The notes under the pieces were generated by a model. The model made no database searches, was not told where the DNA came from, and saw only the letters and a list, made by a program, of their open reading frames with translations. Shown in pieces: positions 7,477-16,127 of a DNA stretch of 64,000 bases. The translations under genes were made by a program, and so were the position numbers. This stretch comes from Nocardioides flavus (ex Wang et al. 2016) (GTDB taxonomy: Bacteria; Actinomycetota; Actinomycetes; Propionibacteriales; Nocardioidaceae). How positions within the stretch are numbered: the first letter of the stretch is position 1; the number at the start of each line of letters is the position of its first letter. Where the stretch lies: positions 372,001 through 436,000 of the forward strand of contig NZ_BNAD01000001.1 in assembly GCF_014653115.1 (NCBI RefSeq), in the 5' to 3' direction.

Positions 7477-8291
7477 CCCTTGACTGCTCCTTGCATGATG
7501 CCGGCGACCATCTGGCGACCGGTGAGGACGAAGAGGACCAGCAGCGGGATCGTCGACAGGGTCGCGCCGGCGAGCACCAGGCTGTAGTCGACGTAGTAGC
7601 CGCTCTGCAGCTGCTGGAGTGCGATCTGGACCGTCGGGTTGCTGGCCGGCAGCACGATCAGCGGCCAGAAGAAGTCGGTCCAGGTGGCCATGAAGGTGAA
7701 CAGCCACAGGATCCCGGCGGCCGGACGTGCCGCGGGCAGCGCCACCGTCCAGAAGGTCCGGAAGAGCGAGCACCCGTCGACCCTGGCCGCGTCGACCAGC
7801 TCGTCGGGGACCGCGTCGAGGAGGTACTGGCGCATGAAGAAGACGCCGAAGGCGGTGACCAGGCTGGGCACGATGAGCGCCCAGACCGACCCGACCCAGC
7901 CGAGCTTGGCCATGACGATGAAGAGCGGGATCACGCCGAGCTGGGTGGGCACGGCCAGCGTCGCCACGACGAAGACCAGCATCGGCGTACGGCCGCGGAA
8001 GCTGAGCTTGGCGAACGCGAAGCCCGCCAGCGTCGAGAAGAACACGACCGAGGTGGCGACCGTGCCGGAGACGATGAGGCTGTTGGCCAGCGCCTTCCAG
8101 AACGGGACCGCGTCGATCGCCCGCTGGGCGTTCTCCCAGAAGTGTCCGCCCGGCAGCAGCGGCGGCACCCGCTTGGTCAGCACCTCGCGGTTGTGCGAGC
8201 CGACGAGGAAGGACCAGTAGAGCGGCGCGCACGAGCCGAGCACGAACGCGGTGAGCAGTCCGTAGACGAAGAAGCCTGGACGGCGGTTCAT
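7473..8291 (-). CDS. Carbohydrate ABC transporter permease (MalG type)
   Basis: The 272-residue membrane protein has about six transmembrane segments and the cytoplasmic EAA loop DAARVDGCSLFRTFWTVALP, which contacts the ATPase. It pairs with the MalF-type permease just upstream; their genes overlap by ATGA, as does its own stop with the glucosidase start. No ATPase gene is present. Actinobacterial sugar importers of this class commonly share one MsiK/UgpC-type ATPase encoded elsewhere, which I infer here. Confidence 0.92.
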   Translation of the reverse strand: MNRRPGFFVYGLLTAFVLGSCAPLYWSFLVGSHNREVLTKRVPPLLPGGHFWENAQRAIDAVPFWKALANSLIVSGTVATSVVFFSTLAGFAFAKLSFRGRTPMLVFVVATLAVPTQLGVIPLFIVMAKLGWVGSVWALIVPSLVTAFGVFFMRQYLLDAVPDELVDAARVDGCSLFRTFWTVALPAARPAAGILWLFTFMATWTDFFWPLIVLPASNPTVQIALQQLQSGYYVDYSLVLAGATLSTIPLLVLFVLTGRQMVAGIMQGAVKG

Positions 8292-9334
8292 CGGCGGACT
8301 CCCTTCGTGGTGATCTTCTTCGTCGAGCCGGCGGCGCGGCGACTGAGCAGCAGGTTGAGCAGGGCGAAGACGATGATGATCAGGAAGAGCAGCCAGGCCA
8401 CGGCCGAGGCCATGCCGAGGTCGCGCACCCGCCAGCCGAGCTCCCAGAGGTACATCGTCAGCGTCTGGTACTGGCGGTCCGCGCCGCCGAGGCCCTGGGT
8501 GTCGAAGAGCCGCGGCTCGGCGAAGATCTGCAGGCCGCCGATGGTGGAGGTGATGATCACGAAGATCACCGTCGGGCGGATCATCGGCACCGTGATGGAG
8601 ACGAACTGGCGTACGCGCCCGGCCCCGTCGAGCGAGGCCGACTCGTAGACGTCGCGCGGCACGGCCTGCATGGCGGCGAGCAGGATCAGCGCGTTGTAGC
8701 CGGTCCAGCGCCAGTTGACCATCGAGGCGATCGCGACGTGGCTGGCGAGGGTGTCGACGTGCCAGCGGATCGGGTCGAGCCCGATCCACTGGATGACCTC
8801 GTTGGCCAGGCCGTAGCGGTCGCCGTAGAGGTTGCCGAAGATCAGCGCCACGGCGGCGGGCGCCACCACGAAGGGCAGCAGCACGCTCATCCGCCACAGG
8901 GTCCGGGCCCGCAGCTGGGTGTCCAGCAGGCCCGCGAGGGCCAGGGCGATGAGCACCTGCGGCACCGACGACAGCAGGAAGATGCTGATGGTGTTGCGCA
9001 GGGCGTTCCAGAAGTAGCGGTCCTCCAGCACCCGGCGGTAGTTGTCGAGCCCGCTGAAGGCGCCCTGCCCCGAGAGCAGGCCCCACTCGTGCACCGAGAC
9101 CCATGCCGTGTAGCCGAGCGGGAACATCCCGACGACCAGGAACAGCAGGAAGAACGGTGAGACGAAGACGTAGGGCGTGACCTTGACGTCCAGCATCGTC
9201 AGACGCTGTCGCCAGGCCGCGCGCTCGTCGACGTCACGTCGCGGCCCCTGCCCGGGGGGCCGTGAGCCGGCCGGGGACACCGAGGAGGCGCCGGTGTCCC
9301 CGACTGGCTGCACGGCAGCGGAACCCGCCTTCAT
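8288..9334 (-). CDS. Carbohydrate ABC transporter permease (MalF type)
   Basis: The 348-residue protein has a polar N-terminal tail of about 50 residues followed by six transmembrane segments. The EAA-type loop reads ESASLDGAGRVRQFVSITVP. It begins 8 nt after the binding-protein gene and overlaps the next permease by 4 nt, so the three transport genes are one unit. Together with the lipoprotein they should import an oligosaccharide or beta-glucoside under control of the LacI regulator. Confidence 0.92.
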   Translation of the reverse strand: MKAGSAAVQPVGDTGASSVSPAGSRPPGQGPRRDVDERAAWRQRLTMLDVKVTPYVFVSPFFLLFLVVGMFPLGYTAWVSVHEWGLLSGQGAFSGLDNYRRVLEDRYFWNALRNTISIFLLSSVPQVLIALALAGLLDTQLRARTLWRMSVLLPFVVAPAAVALIFGNLYGDRYGLANEVIQWIGLDPIRWHVDTLASHVAIASMVNWRWTGYNALILLAAMQAVPRDVYESASLDGAGRVRQFVSITVPMIRPTVIFVIITSTIGGLQIFAEPRLFDTQGLGGADRQYQTLTMYLWELGWRVRDLGMASAVAWLLFLIIIVFALLNLLLSRRAAGSTKKITTKGVRR

Positions 9335-9342
9335 CGCGAAGG

Positions 9343-10641
9343 TCAGCCGAGCCGCCCGATGTCGGCGAGGAAGGAGTCCCAGGCCTCGTCGGCCGACTCC
9401 TGACCCTCGTCGACACGCTGGATGGCCTGCTGGAACGCGGTGTTGATGTCGGCGAACTTCGGACCCTTGTGGGCGATGAACGGCACGGCCTCGGCGCGGT
9501 CGGCGAGGATCTCACCGGTGGGCGCGTCGTTGAAGAACTCGTTGGTCGAGCCGGTCAGGGCCGGGTCGTCCAGGGCGTCGACCTGGCTCGGGAAGGTGCC
9601 CTTGGCCTGGAAGGCCTTGATCTGCTGCTCGGGAGCGGTCAGCCACTTGGCCAGCTCCTTGGACTCCTCGGTGTGCTCGCCCTGGGCGGGCACGGTGAGG
9701 TAGGAGCCGCCCCAGTTGCCGCCGCCGCCGGGGAAGACGTTGGCGATGTCCCAGCCCTCGACGCCGGCCGCGTTGCCCTCGATGACGCCGAGCATCCAGC
9801 CCGGGCAGGCCATCGTGGCGAAGCCGTTGTCCTGGAAGGACGCGGTCCAGTCCTCGCTCCACTGCGTCAGGCCGGTGGAGAGGCCGTCGGCGGCGTTGGC
9901 GGTGATGGTCTCGAAGACCTCCTTCACCTCCGGGTTCTCGGCGGCGATGACGGTGTTGTCCTCGTCCTCGAAGGAGTACTCGACCTGGTTGATCATGGCC
10001 TGCGCGGTGCCGCCGGACGAGTCGTACCAGGCGGTGTCGGGGACCTTGTCGACGAACTGTCGGCCGGCCTCGAAGTAGGAGTCCCAGTCGGTGAAGAGCT
10101 CGGCGACCTTGTCGCGGTCGGTGGGCAGGCCCGCCTTCTCGAACAGGTCGGCGCGGTAGCAGATGCCCTCGGGGCCGATGTCGGTGCCGTAGCCGATGAG
10201 CGCGCCGTCCGGAGTCGTGGCGGCCTCGTTCTTCCAGTCGAGCCAGCGACCCTCGACCTCGGGGTCGGAGAGGTCGACGAAGGCGTCGGACTCCTCCATG
10301 AGAGCCGACCACCAGTCGACCTCGACCGCCTCGATGTCGGAGAGGCCCGAGCCCGCGGCGAGCTTGGTGTAGAGGTTGTCCTGGTGCTCGTTGGCCGTGC
10401 CGGCCTTCTTCTGCTCGACGACGACGTCGTCCTGCATCGCGTTGTACTCCTCGATGAGCTCCTCGTAGCCGAACTCGTTGAAGGTCGCGACGGTGAGCTT
10501 GATCTTGCCGTCCGCCGTCGTGCCCTCGTCGTCACCGCCGCCGCCGCACGCAGCCGCGGTCGTCGCGAGGGTGAGCGCCAGGATCGCACTCGTGGCGAGT
10601 CGCACCCGCCGGGTCTTCTGGGTCTTCCGAACTGTCTGCAC
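9343..10641 (-). CDS. Extracellular solute-binding lipoprotein of the sugar importer
   Basis: The 432-residue precursor has a basic N-terminus, a hydrophobic stretch and a lipobox-like TAAACGG around Cys32, so it should be a lipid-anchored extracellular sugar-binding protein of family 1. Mature regions typical of the family include EWDWW-like aromatic positions and the DIGPEGICYRADLFEKAG segment. As the first gene of the operon it lies directly behind two LacI-type operators. Synteny with cebEFG-bglC suggests cellobiose or related beta-glucosides as ligand, but sequence alone does not fix the sugar. Confidence 0.9.
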   Translation of the reverse strand: MQTVRKTQKTRRVRLATSAILALTLATTAAACGGGGDDEGTTADGKIKLTVATFNEFGYEELIEEYNAMQDDVVVEQKKAGTANEHQDNLYTKLAAGSGLSDIEAVEVDWWSALMEESDAFVDLSDPEVEGRWLDWKNEAATTPDGALIGYGTDIGPEGICYRADLFEKAGLPTDRDKVAELFTDWDSYFEAGRQFVDKVPDTAWYDSSGGTAQAMINQVEYSFEDEDNTVIAAENPEVKEVFETITANAADGLSTGLTQWSEDWTASFQDNGFATMACPGWMLGVIEGNAAGVEGWDIANVFPGGGGNWGGSYLTVPAQGEHTEESKELAKWLTAPEQQIKAFQAKGTFPSQVDALDDPALTGSTNEFFNDAPTGEILADRAEAVPFIAHKGPKFADINTAFQQAIQRVDEGQESADEAWDSFLADIGRLG

Positions 10642-10714
10642 CGCTGCACTCCTGCCGTCCTGCCGGGCGCCGGGCTGGTCGCCGGCTCTGGTGAGATGGA
10701 CGGTCCGAGCTGCT

Positions 10715-10730
10715 GTGAGAGCGCTTCCAC
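10715..10730. promoter_or_regulatory. LacI/CebR-type operator, proximal copy
   Basis: GTGAGAGCGCTTCCAC is centred on AGCGCT with matching outer GTG/CAC bases and two mismatched inner positions. It lies about 75 nt upstream of the binding-protein start and resembles the CebR-type site TGGGAGCGCTCCCA. The LacI regulator at the operon's end is the obvious ligand. Confidence 0.7.
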
Positions 10731-10813
10731 TTCCGTCCGCGGAGCACTATGACTGCCGTCACAGGACGATGTCAACGGACCGTGTCGGATCGGCGCCGGG
10801 CTGAGCGTGAAAC

Positions 10814-10833
10814 TGGTGGGAGCGCTCTCACCA
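10814..10833. promoter_or_regulatory. LacI/CebR-type operator, distal copy
   Basis: TGGTGGGAGCGCTCTCACCA is a 20-nt palindrome with one mismatched pair, also centred on AGCGCT. It is 99 nt upstream of the proximal copy and only 9 nt beyond the stop codon of ethA. Two sites could allow looping by a tetrameric or dimer-of-dimers LacI protein. Confidence 0.72.
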
Positions 10834-10841
10834 TGTGACAC

Positions 10842-12296
10842 TCAGGACCAGCGCAGGACCCCGTCGTCGAGGCGGGCGGTGCGGATCGTGGCCGCGTCGC
10901 GCAGGTAGTCCTGCTTGAGCGACCACGGCGCGGACGTGCCCTGGCGGGGCAGCGTGTGGACCACCCGCTGGACGTAGCCGGCGTCGAAGTCCATGAGCGG
11001 CACCTCGTCCACCGAGCCGTCGCGCACCGGCACCACCGTCCGGGCACCGGTGGACCTCATCCGCCGCAGCACCCGGACGACGTACTCCCCGACGAGGTCG
11101 GCCTTGAGCGTCCACGACGCGTTGGTGTAGCCGACGGTGAAGGCGAAGTTGGGCACGCCCGAGAGCATCATCGCGCGGTAGGCCATCGTCTTGTGCGGCC
11201 TGACCGGCTCGCCGTCGACGCTGATCTCGGCGCCGCCGAAGAGCTGGAGGTTGAGGCCGGTCGCGGTGACCACGACGTCGGCCTCCAGGTGCTCCCCCGA
11301 CTCGAGCGCGAGCCCGGTCTCGGTGAACGTCGCGGTCCGGTCGGTGACCACGGAGGCCGAGCCGTCGCGGATCGCCGCGAACAGGTCGCCGTCGGGGACC
11401 AGGCACATCCGCTGGTCCCAGGGGTCGTAGGCCGGCCGGAAGTGGGTGTCGACCGCGTAGCCCGGAGGCAGCGCCGCGATGGTGGCCTTGCGGACCATCC
11501 GGCGCACGAGGCGTGGCCGGTGCCGGCTGAGCCGGTAGAGCGCCGACTGCACGGCGATGTTCTTCCAGCGCACGACGCCGTAGGACCGGCGCTCGCCGAC
11601 CAGCCGGGTCAGGCGTTCCTTCACCGCGTCGCGGCCGGGGACGGCGACGATGTACGTCGGCGAGCGCTGCAGCATCGTCACGTGGGCGGCGCCCGAGCGC
11701 GCCAGCGCCGGCACGAGCGTCACGGCCGTGGCGCCGGACCCGATCACGACCACCCGACGGCCGGTGACGTCGAGGTCCTCGGGCCAGTGCTGGGGGTGCA
11801 CGACCTCGCCGCGGAAGCGGTCGACGCCCTCGAGGTGCGGCGTGTAGCCCTGGTCGTAGTCGTAGTAGCCGCTGCACGACCACAGGAAGTCGGCGGTCGT
11901 GGTGCGGCTCTCGCCTCCCTCGACCTCGGCGGTGACCGTCCAGCGCGCCGTCGCGGAGTCCCAGGACGCCGAGACGACCTTGTGGCCGTAGCGGATGTGG
12001 CGGTCCACGCCGTACTCGCGAGCGGTCTCGCGCACGTAGGCGAGGATCGAGGGACCGTCGGCGAGCGAGACGTCGCCGCGCCACGGCCGGAAGCGGTAGC
12101 CGAGGGTGTGCATGTCGGAGTCGGAGCGGATCCCGGGATAGCGGAACAGGTCCCAGGTGCCGCCGCTGGCCTCGCGTCGCTCGAGCACGGCGTACGACGT
12201 GCCGGGCAGGTCCTTGGCGAGGTGGGCCGCGGCGCCGATGCCCGAGAGGCCCGCGCCGACGATCAGCACGTCCACGTGCTCGTCGACCATCGCCAC
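10842..12296 (-). CDS. ethA: EthA-type flavin-dependent Baeyer-Villiger monooxygenase
   Basis: The protein (484 residues from the GTG) follows mycobacterial EthA closely along its length. It has the FAD site GAGLSGIGAA (about 14-23), the block SGGTWDLFRYPGIRSDSDM, HPQHWPEDLDVTGRRVVVIGSGATAV as the NADP site, and FTVGYTNASWTLKADL near the C-terminus. Such enzymes oxidise ketones and activate thioamide prodrugs. I prefer the GTG at 12296 because a TAGGCT hexamer ends exactly 6 nt before it, fitting a leaderless transcript; an ATG two codons later is the alternative. No EthR-type TetR repressor is adjacent. Confidence 0.9.
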   Translation of the reverse strand: MAMVDEHVDVLIVGAGLSGIGAAAHLAKDLPGTSYAVLERREASGGTWDLFRYPGIRSDSDMHTLGYRFRPWRGDVSLADGPSILAYVRETAREYGVDRHIRYGHKVVSASWDSATARWTVTAEVEGGESRTTTADFLWSCSGYYDYDQGYTPHLEGVDRFRGEVVHPQHWPEDLDVTGRRVVVIGSGATAVTLVPALARSGAAHVTMLQRSPTYIVAVPGRDAVKERLTRLVGERRSYGVVRWKNIAVQSALYRLSRHRPRLVRRMVRKATIAALPPGYAVDTHFRPAYDPWDQRMCLVPDGDLFAAIRDGSASVVTDRTATFTETGLALESGEHLEADVVVTATGLNLQLFGGAEISVDGEPVRPHKTMAYRAMMLSGVPNFAFTVGYTNASWTLKADLVGEYVVRVLRRMRSTGARTVVPVRDGSVDEVPLMDFDAGYVQRVVHTLPRQGTSAPWSLKQDYLRDAATIRTARLDDGVLRWS

Positions 12297-12305
12297 GCCT
12301 CGAGC

Positions 12306-13505
12306 CTAGGCGAGGGGTGCGCGCGGCCGGCGGAGGTCCCGGGCCATCGCCAGCAGCCCCAGCACGGGACCGGGCAGCAGGAGCCAGGCGACCTCGGGGC
12401 CGAGGTCGCCGACCGACGCCGACGTCCACGCGATGGCGCCGATGGTCAGTGCGAAGCCCAGGCCGTTCTGGATCGCCAGGGCGCTGCCGACGAGGTCGGG
12501 TGGGCAGGCGCGCGCGGAGAGCGCGCTGAACTGGGCCGAGTCGGCCACCACCGCCACGCCCCACACCAGCAGCACGGCGAGCACCAGCGGGACCGGTGCA
12601 GGCGCGAGCAGCGGGAACAGCAGGCAGACCGCCCCCGAGGTGGCCAGCGCGGTGGCCGCCACCCGGACCCCGCCGACCCGACGGCCCCACATCCCGCCGG
12701 CCACGCTGCCGGCGGCGCCGGCCGCGATCACCGCGAAGGTCCACGCACCGACCTCGCCCGCGCCGGCGTCGGCGTCGAGCAGGGGGACGAGCAGCAGCGG
12801 CACGAGGGTCCAGAAGGCGTACAGCTCCCACATGTGCCCGAAGTAGCCGAGCGCCGCACCGCGGTAGGCCGGGACCCGGAAGGCCTGCAGCACCGCGCCC
12901 GGCTGCAAGCGGGTCGCTCCCGGCCGGGGCAGGTGGGGGCCGTCGCCGAGCGCCACCACGACGGCGCCGGCCACGAGGGCGAGCGCGGAGGAGGTGAGCA
13001 CGACCGCCTGCCAACCCCAGCCGACGCCGACGGCGGAGACGAGGTGCGGGAGGGCGGTGCCGAGGGTCAGCATGCCGACGAGCCAGCCGAGGGTCTCCCC
13101 GGCGCGGTCCGGGGCCCACGACACGACCAGCTTCATCCCCAGCGGGTAGATGCCGGCCAGGCACAGGCCGGTGCCGAACCGCCAGGCCGCCCCGGAAGCG
13201 GTGCCGTCCGCGAGCAGCGCGAAGCCGGCGTTGCTCGCCGCGCCCAGCACGCAGGCCACGCCGAAGATCCGGCTCGCCGGGAAGCGGTCGGCCAGGCTGG
13301 AGACGGCCGCGAGGACGGTGCCGATCGCGAACCCGGCCTGGACGGCGATGGTGAGCCGTCCGAGGGCGGCGTCGTCCAGCCCCCACGGCCCGCGCAGGTC
13401 GGCGGCCGCGGCGTTGGCGCTGAACCAGAGCGAGGTGCCGAGCAGCTGCGCGACGACCACGACGGCCACCGCGACCAGCGGTCGCGGCTGCCGGTCGACT
13501 CCCAT
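12306..13505 (-). CDS. Major facilitator superfamily transporter
   Basis: The 399-residue protein has about twelve hydrophobic helices and no soluble domain. The first helix begins right after MGVDRQPRP. Loop 2-3 contains [13 protein letters not shown], matching the MFS cytoplasmic motif. The family resemblance is to CynX/NimT-like or uncharacterised actinobacterial MFS carriers; no substrate can be assigned. A CACGCT hexamer ends 6 nt before the ATG, so the mRNA may be leaderless. ethA lies 9 nt downstream on the same strand and could be cotranscribed. Confidence 0.87.
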   Translation of the reverse strand: MGVDRQPRPLVAVAVVVVAQLLGTSLWFSANAAAADLRGPWGLDDAALGRLTIAVQAGFAIGTVLAAVSSLADRFPASRIFGVACVLGAASNAGFALLADGTASGAAWRFGTGLCLAGIYPLGMKLVVSWAPDRAGETLGWLVGMLTLGTALPHLVSAVGVGWGWQAVVLTSSALALVAGAVVVALGDGPHLPRPGATRLQPGAVLQAFRVPAYRGAALGYFGHMWELYAFWTLVPLLLVPLLDADAGAGEVGAWTFAVIAAGAAGSVAGGMWGRRVGGVRVAATALATSGAVCLLFPLLAPAPVPLVLAVLLVWGVAVVADSAQFSALSARACPPDLVGSALAIQNGLGFALTIGAIAWTSASVGDLGPEVAWLLLPGPVLGLLAMARDLRRPRAPLA

Positions 13506-13526
13506 GCCGTCAGCGTGCCAGAGCGG

Positions 13527-14261
13527 TCAGGTCCGGGCGTACAGCTCCACGAACCGCGCGAGCAGCCGCACCGGCTCGGTCACGACCGCCTCGCGCGCGG
13601 CCGCCTTGAGCTGCTCCTGCTCGTGCGGCTCGTAGTAGCCGTGGGCGCTGTAGGCGTCGATGCGGTCGCAGATCGCGACCGGGTCGAGCTCGGGGTGGAA
13701 CTGGGTGGCGTAGACGTGGCGGCCGAGGCGGAAGGCATGGACCGGGCAGGTGTCGGTCGAGGCCAGCAGGACCGCCCCCTCGGGGAGCCGCGCGACGGCC
13801 TCCTTGTGGCCGAGGTAGGCGAGGAACTCGGCCGGGAGCGTGCCCAGGAGCGGGTCGGCGCGGCCCTCGTCGGTGAGCCGTACGGGCAGCGCGCCGATGG
13901 GTTCGCCGTACGTCCGGTCGACGATGCCGCCGGCCAGCGTGCCGAGCACCCCGACGCCGTAGCACGCGCCGAGGAAGGGGAAGTCGGCCCCGACGACCCG
14001 CAGGGCCAGCTCACGGAGCTCGGCCTCGGCGCGGCGCTGCACGGGTGACTTCGACTCCTCCGGGTCGGAGGCGTTGAACGGGCCGCCGCCCAGGACGATC
14101 CCCGACCAGTCGGCGAGGTCGACCTCGCCGAGCGGACCCGCCTCGAGGCGTACGCGCACGAGCTCCTCGGGGCGCAGGCCGGACCCGGTCAGCACCGCGT
14201 CGTACTCCTGCTGGGCGACGTCGTCCTCGGCGCGGGTGCCGAGGAAGAGGAAGGGGCGCAC
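13527..14261 (-). CDS. Class I glutamine amidotransferase-like protein (GMP-synthase-like)
   Basis: The 244-residue stand-alone GATase domain shows the nucleophile elbow GACYGVG and the catalytic dyad region ATQFHPELD. Nearby LADWSGIVLGGGPFNASD matches GMP-synthase-like GATases without a synthetase domain. Such proteins hydrolyse a gamma-glutamyl amide or transfer ammonia; the acceptor is unknown. I selected the GTG that opens VRPFLFLGTRAED, which agrees with family N-termini and falls 5 nt after the stop of the acyl-CoA racemase. A GTG 27 nt upstream, overlapping that gene, is possible. Confidence 0.85.
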   Translation of the reverse strand: MRPFLFLGTRAEDDVAQQEYDAVLTGSGLRPEELVRVRLEAGPLGEVDLADWSGIVLGGGPFNASDPEESKSPVQRRAEAELRELALRVVGADFPFLGACYGVGVLGTLAGGIVDRTYGEPIGALPVRLTDEGRADPLLGTLPAEFLAYLGHKEAVARLPEGAVLLASTDTCPVHAFRLGRHVYATQFHPELDPVAICDRIDAYSAHGYYEPHEQEQLKAAAREAVVTEPVRLLARFVELYART

Positions 14262-14265
14262 CGGC

Positions 14266-15414
14266 TCAGGCTTGCACGGCCGCGCCACTGTCGAGGAGGG
14301 CGTCCACGCCGTCCACGCCCCAGGCGACGAGTGCCTCGCGGGTGTGCTCCCCGGGGCGGGCCGGCGCGCGGCCGAGCTCGGCCCCGGTCCGGGAGAAGCG
14401 CGGCGCGGGGGCCGGCTGGGTGACGCCGTCGCGCTCGACGTACGTCCCCCGCGCGGCGAGGTGCGGGTGCCGCGGCGCGTCGGCGAGCGGTACGACGGCG
14501 GCGACGCAGGCGTCGGTGCCGTCGAACACCTCGCTCCACTCGGCCTGCGTCTTCTCGGCGAACCGCCGCACCAGGGCGCCGCGGATGGTCGTGTGATTCG
14601 CGGGGTCGTCGCGGTCGGGCAGGTCGACGCCGATGCGGGCGACCAGCTCGGCCCAGAACTGGGGCTCGAGCGCGCCGACGCTCATGTGCTGCCCGTCGGC
14701 GGTCTCGTAGAGGTCGTACCACGGGGTGCCGCCGTCGAGCAGGCCCGAGCGGCGCTCACCCGACGCCACGCCGAGGGCCGCGAACGTCCAGGCCATCGCG
14801 TTGAGGTGGGCCGTGCCGTCGACGATCGCGGCGTCGACGACCTGCCCCCGGCCGCTGGTGCGCGCCTCGAGGAGCGCGGCGAGGACGCCGATGACGAGGT
14901 AGGTCGAGCCGCCGCCGAAGTCGCCGAGCAGGTTGCCGGGGAAGTGCGGCCGGGCGCGGTCCTGGCCGAGGCCGTGGAGCGCGCCGGTGGTGGCGATGTA
15001 GTTCATGTCGTGGCCGGCGACGTGGCTCCACGGACCGTCCTGGCCCCAGCCGGTCATCCGGCCGTAGACCAGCCGCGGGTTGCGGGCGTGGCACTCGGCC
15101 GGTCCGAGGCCGAGGCGCTCGAGGGTGCCGGGGCGCATCCCCTCGACCAGCACGTCCGCCTGCTCGACCAGGTCGAGGACGGTGGCGACCGCGTCGGGGT
15201 GCTTGAGGTCGAGCGCGACGCTGGGGCGGCCGCGGTTGAGGACGTCCTTGTCCCCGAGGCTCATGATGCCGCCGCCGGGACGGTCGATCCGGATCACGTC
15301 GGCGCCGAGGTCGGCGAGCAGCATGCACGCGTGCGGGCCGGGCCCGATGCCGGCGACCTCGACCACCTTCACGCCCCGCAGCGGACCGGTGCCCTGCCCC
15401 AGCTCGTACGTCAT
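14266..15414 (-). CDS. CaiB/BaiF-family alpha-methylacyl-CoA racemase
   Basis: The 382-residue protein resembles mycobacterial alpha-methylacyl-CoA racemase. The CoA-binding N-terminus VVEVAGIGPGPHACMLLADL is intact, and all three active-site regions are present: GHDMNYIATTGAL (His), GNLLGDFGGG (Asp) and VGALEPQFW (Glu). It would interconvert 2-methylacyl-CoA epimers in branched-chain or sterol side-chain degradation. A CATGAT hexamer ends 7 nt before the ATG at 15414; another ATG lies four codons upstream. The amidotransferase gene follows closely. Confidence 0.9.
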   Translation of the reverse strand: MTYELGQGTGPLRGVKVVEVAGIGPGPHACMLLADLGADVIRIDRPGGGIMSLGDKDVLNRGRPSVALDLKHPDAVATVLDLVEQADVLVEGMRPGTLERLGLGPAECHARNPRLVYGRMTGWGQDGPWSHVAGHDMNYIATTGALHGLGQDRARPHFPGNLLGDFGGGSTYLVIGVLAALLEARTSGRGQVVDAAIVDGTAHLNAMAWTFAALGVASGERRSGLLDGGTPWYDLYETADGQHMSVGALEPQFWAELVARIGVDLPDRDDPANHTTIRGALVRRFAEKTQAEWSEVFDGTDACVAAVVPLADAPRHPHLAARGTYVERDGVTQPAPAPRFSRTGAELGRAPARPGEHTREALVAWGVDGVDALLDSGAAVQA

Positions 15415-15500
15415 GGGCCCGATCATGACACCGGTGCTGTCAGGGTCGCGAGGTCGGCGCCGCGGGTTCACCTGCGCGGCCATCGGGAAGGACGGACCCC

Positions 15501-15824
15501 ATGGAGCAGGTCAACCTCACCCACGCCGCGTTCGCCCAGGCGATCCGCGACGTGCAGGACGCCGCGTCCCGGCTGCATCGCGACCGCGAGCGGATCGACG
15601 AGCGGGTGTCCGGCTACCTCGGCAGGGGCTGGACCGGGCTGGCCGCCGACTCCTTCGTCGACGCGTGGGCCGAGTGGAAGACCGGAGCGACCGACGTCCT
15701 CGAGGGACTCGTCGCGATGGGCGAGCTGCTCGACGCGACCCAGAGGGACTTCATCCAGCAGGACGACGCCTCGGAGCAGGCCATGAACCAGATCGCCGCA
15801 CGCATCATCGATCGGCTCGGCTGA
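15501..15824 (+). CDS. WXG100-family (ESX-type) protein 1
   Basis: The 107-residue, predominantly helical protein has the helical-hairpin layout of WXG100 substrates. The turn motif is GRGWTGLAADSF (about 40-51). The ATG follows GGACGGACCCC. The family is exported through the ESX/type VII system as dimers. It is first in a run of five close or overlapping genes that includes a probable toxin and its immunity protein, so it probably acts as the toxin's secretion partner rather than as part of a complete ESX locus, none of which is visible here. Confidence 0.82.
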   Translation: MEQVNLTHAAFAQAIRDVQDAASRLHRDRERIDERVSGYLGRGWTGLAADSFVDAWAEWKTGATDVLEGLVAMGELLDATQRDFIQQDDASEQAMNQIAARIIDRLG

Positions 15825-15827
15825 GCC

Positions 15828-16127
15828 GTGAGCGACGCCTTCACCATCGACCCCAACGAGCTCGACGCAGTTGTCGCCGACATCGCCCGCACGGAGGCCG
15901 CCCTCGAGACGCTCACCAACGACATCGAGCGGCAGATCGCCAAGCTCCACGAGTCGTGGGAGGGCCTCGCCGCCGTCGCCCAGCGCGAGGCGCAGGAGGA
16001 GTGGGAGCAGGGTCTGATGATCATGCGCCAGGCGCTCTCGGAGCTGCGCGCGGCCGCCGATCAGGCCAGCCGCAACTACACCGAGGCCGCCGACGCCAAC
16101 CGGTCGATGTGGGAGTCACTCGGATGA
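15828..16127 (+). CDS. WXG100-family (ESX-type) protein 2
   Basis: The 99-residue helical protein carries SWEGLAAVAQREA (about 44-56), a WXG turn followed by helix 2, and a C-terminal stretch NRSMWESLG. It starts at GTG 3 nt after the first WXG100 gene and its stop overlaps the ATG of the toxin-like gene (ATGA). Two adjacent small WXG100 proteins ahead of a larger polymorphic protein is the arrangement known for T7SS effector cassettes, where the small proteins pair with the effector's N-terminal domain. Confidence 0.83.
   Translation: MSDAFTIDPNELDAVVADIARTEAALETLTNDIERQIAKLHESWEGLAAVAQREAQEEWEQGLMIMRQALSELRAAADQASRNYTEAADANRSMWESLG

Noticed and set aside
4996..7587. An 863-codon plus-strand frame opposite the LacI and GH1 genes
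   Set aside because: Antisense to two genes with clear motifs; its composition is that of a shadow frame.
10956..14048. A 1030-codon open frame on the plus strand opposite ethA, the MFS gene and the amidotransferase
   Set aside because: It is antisense to three well-supported genes, is extremely Arg/Gly/Ala/His-rich and shows no domain; long antisense frames are expected at this G+C content.
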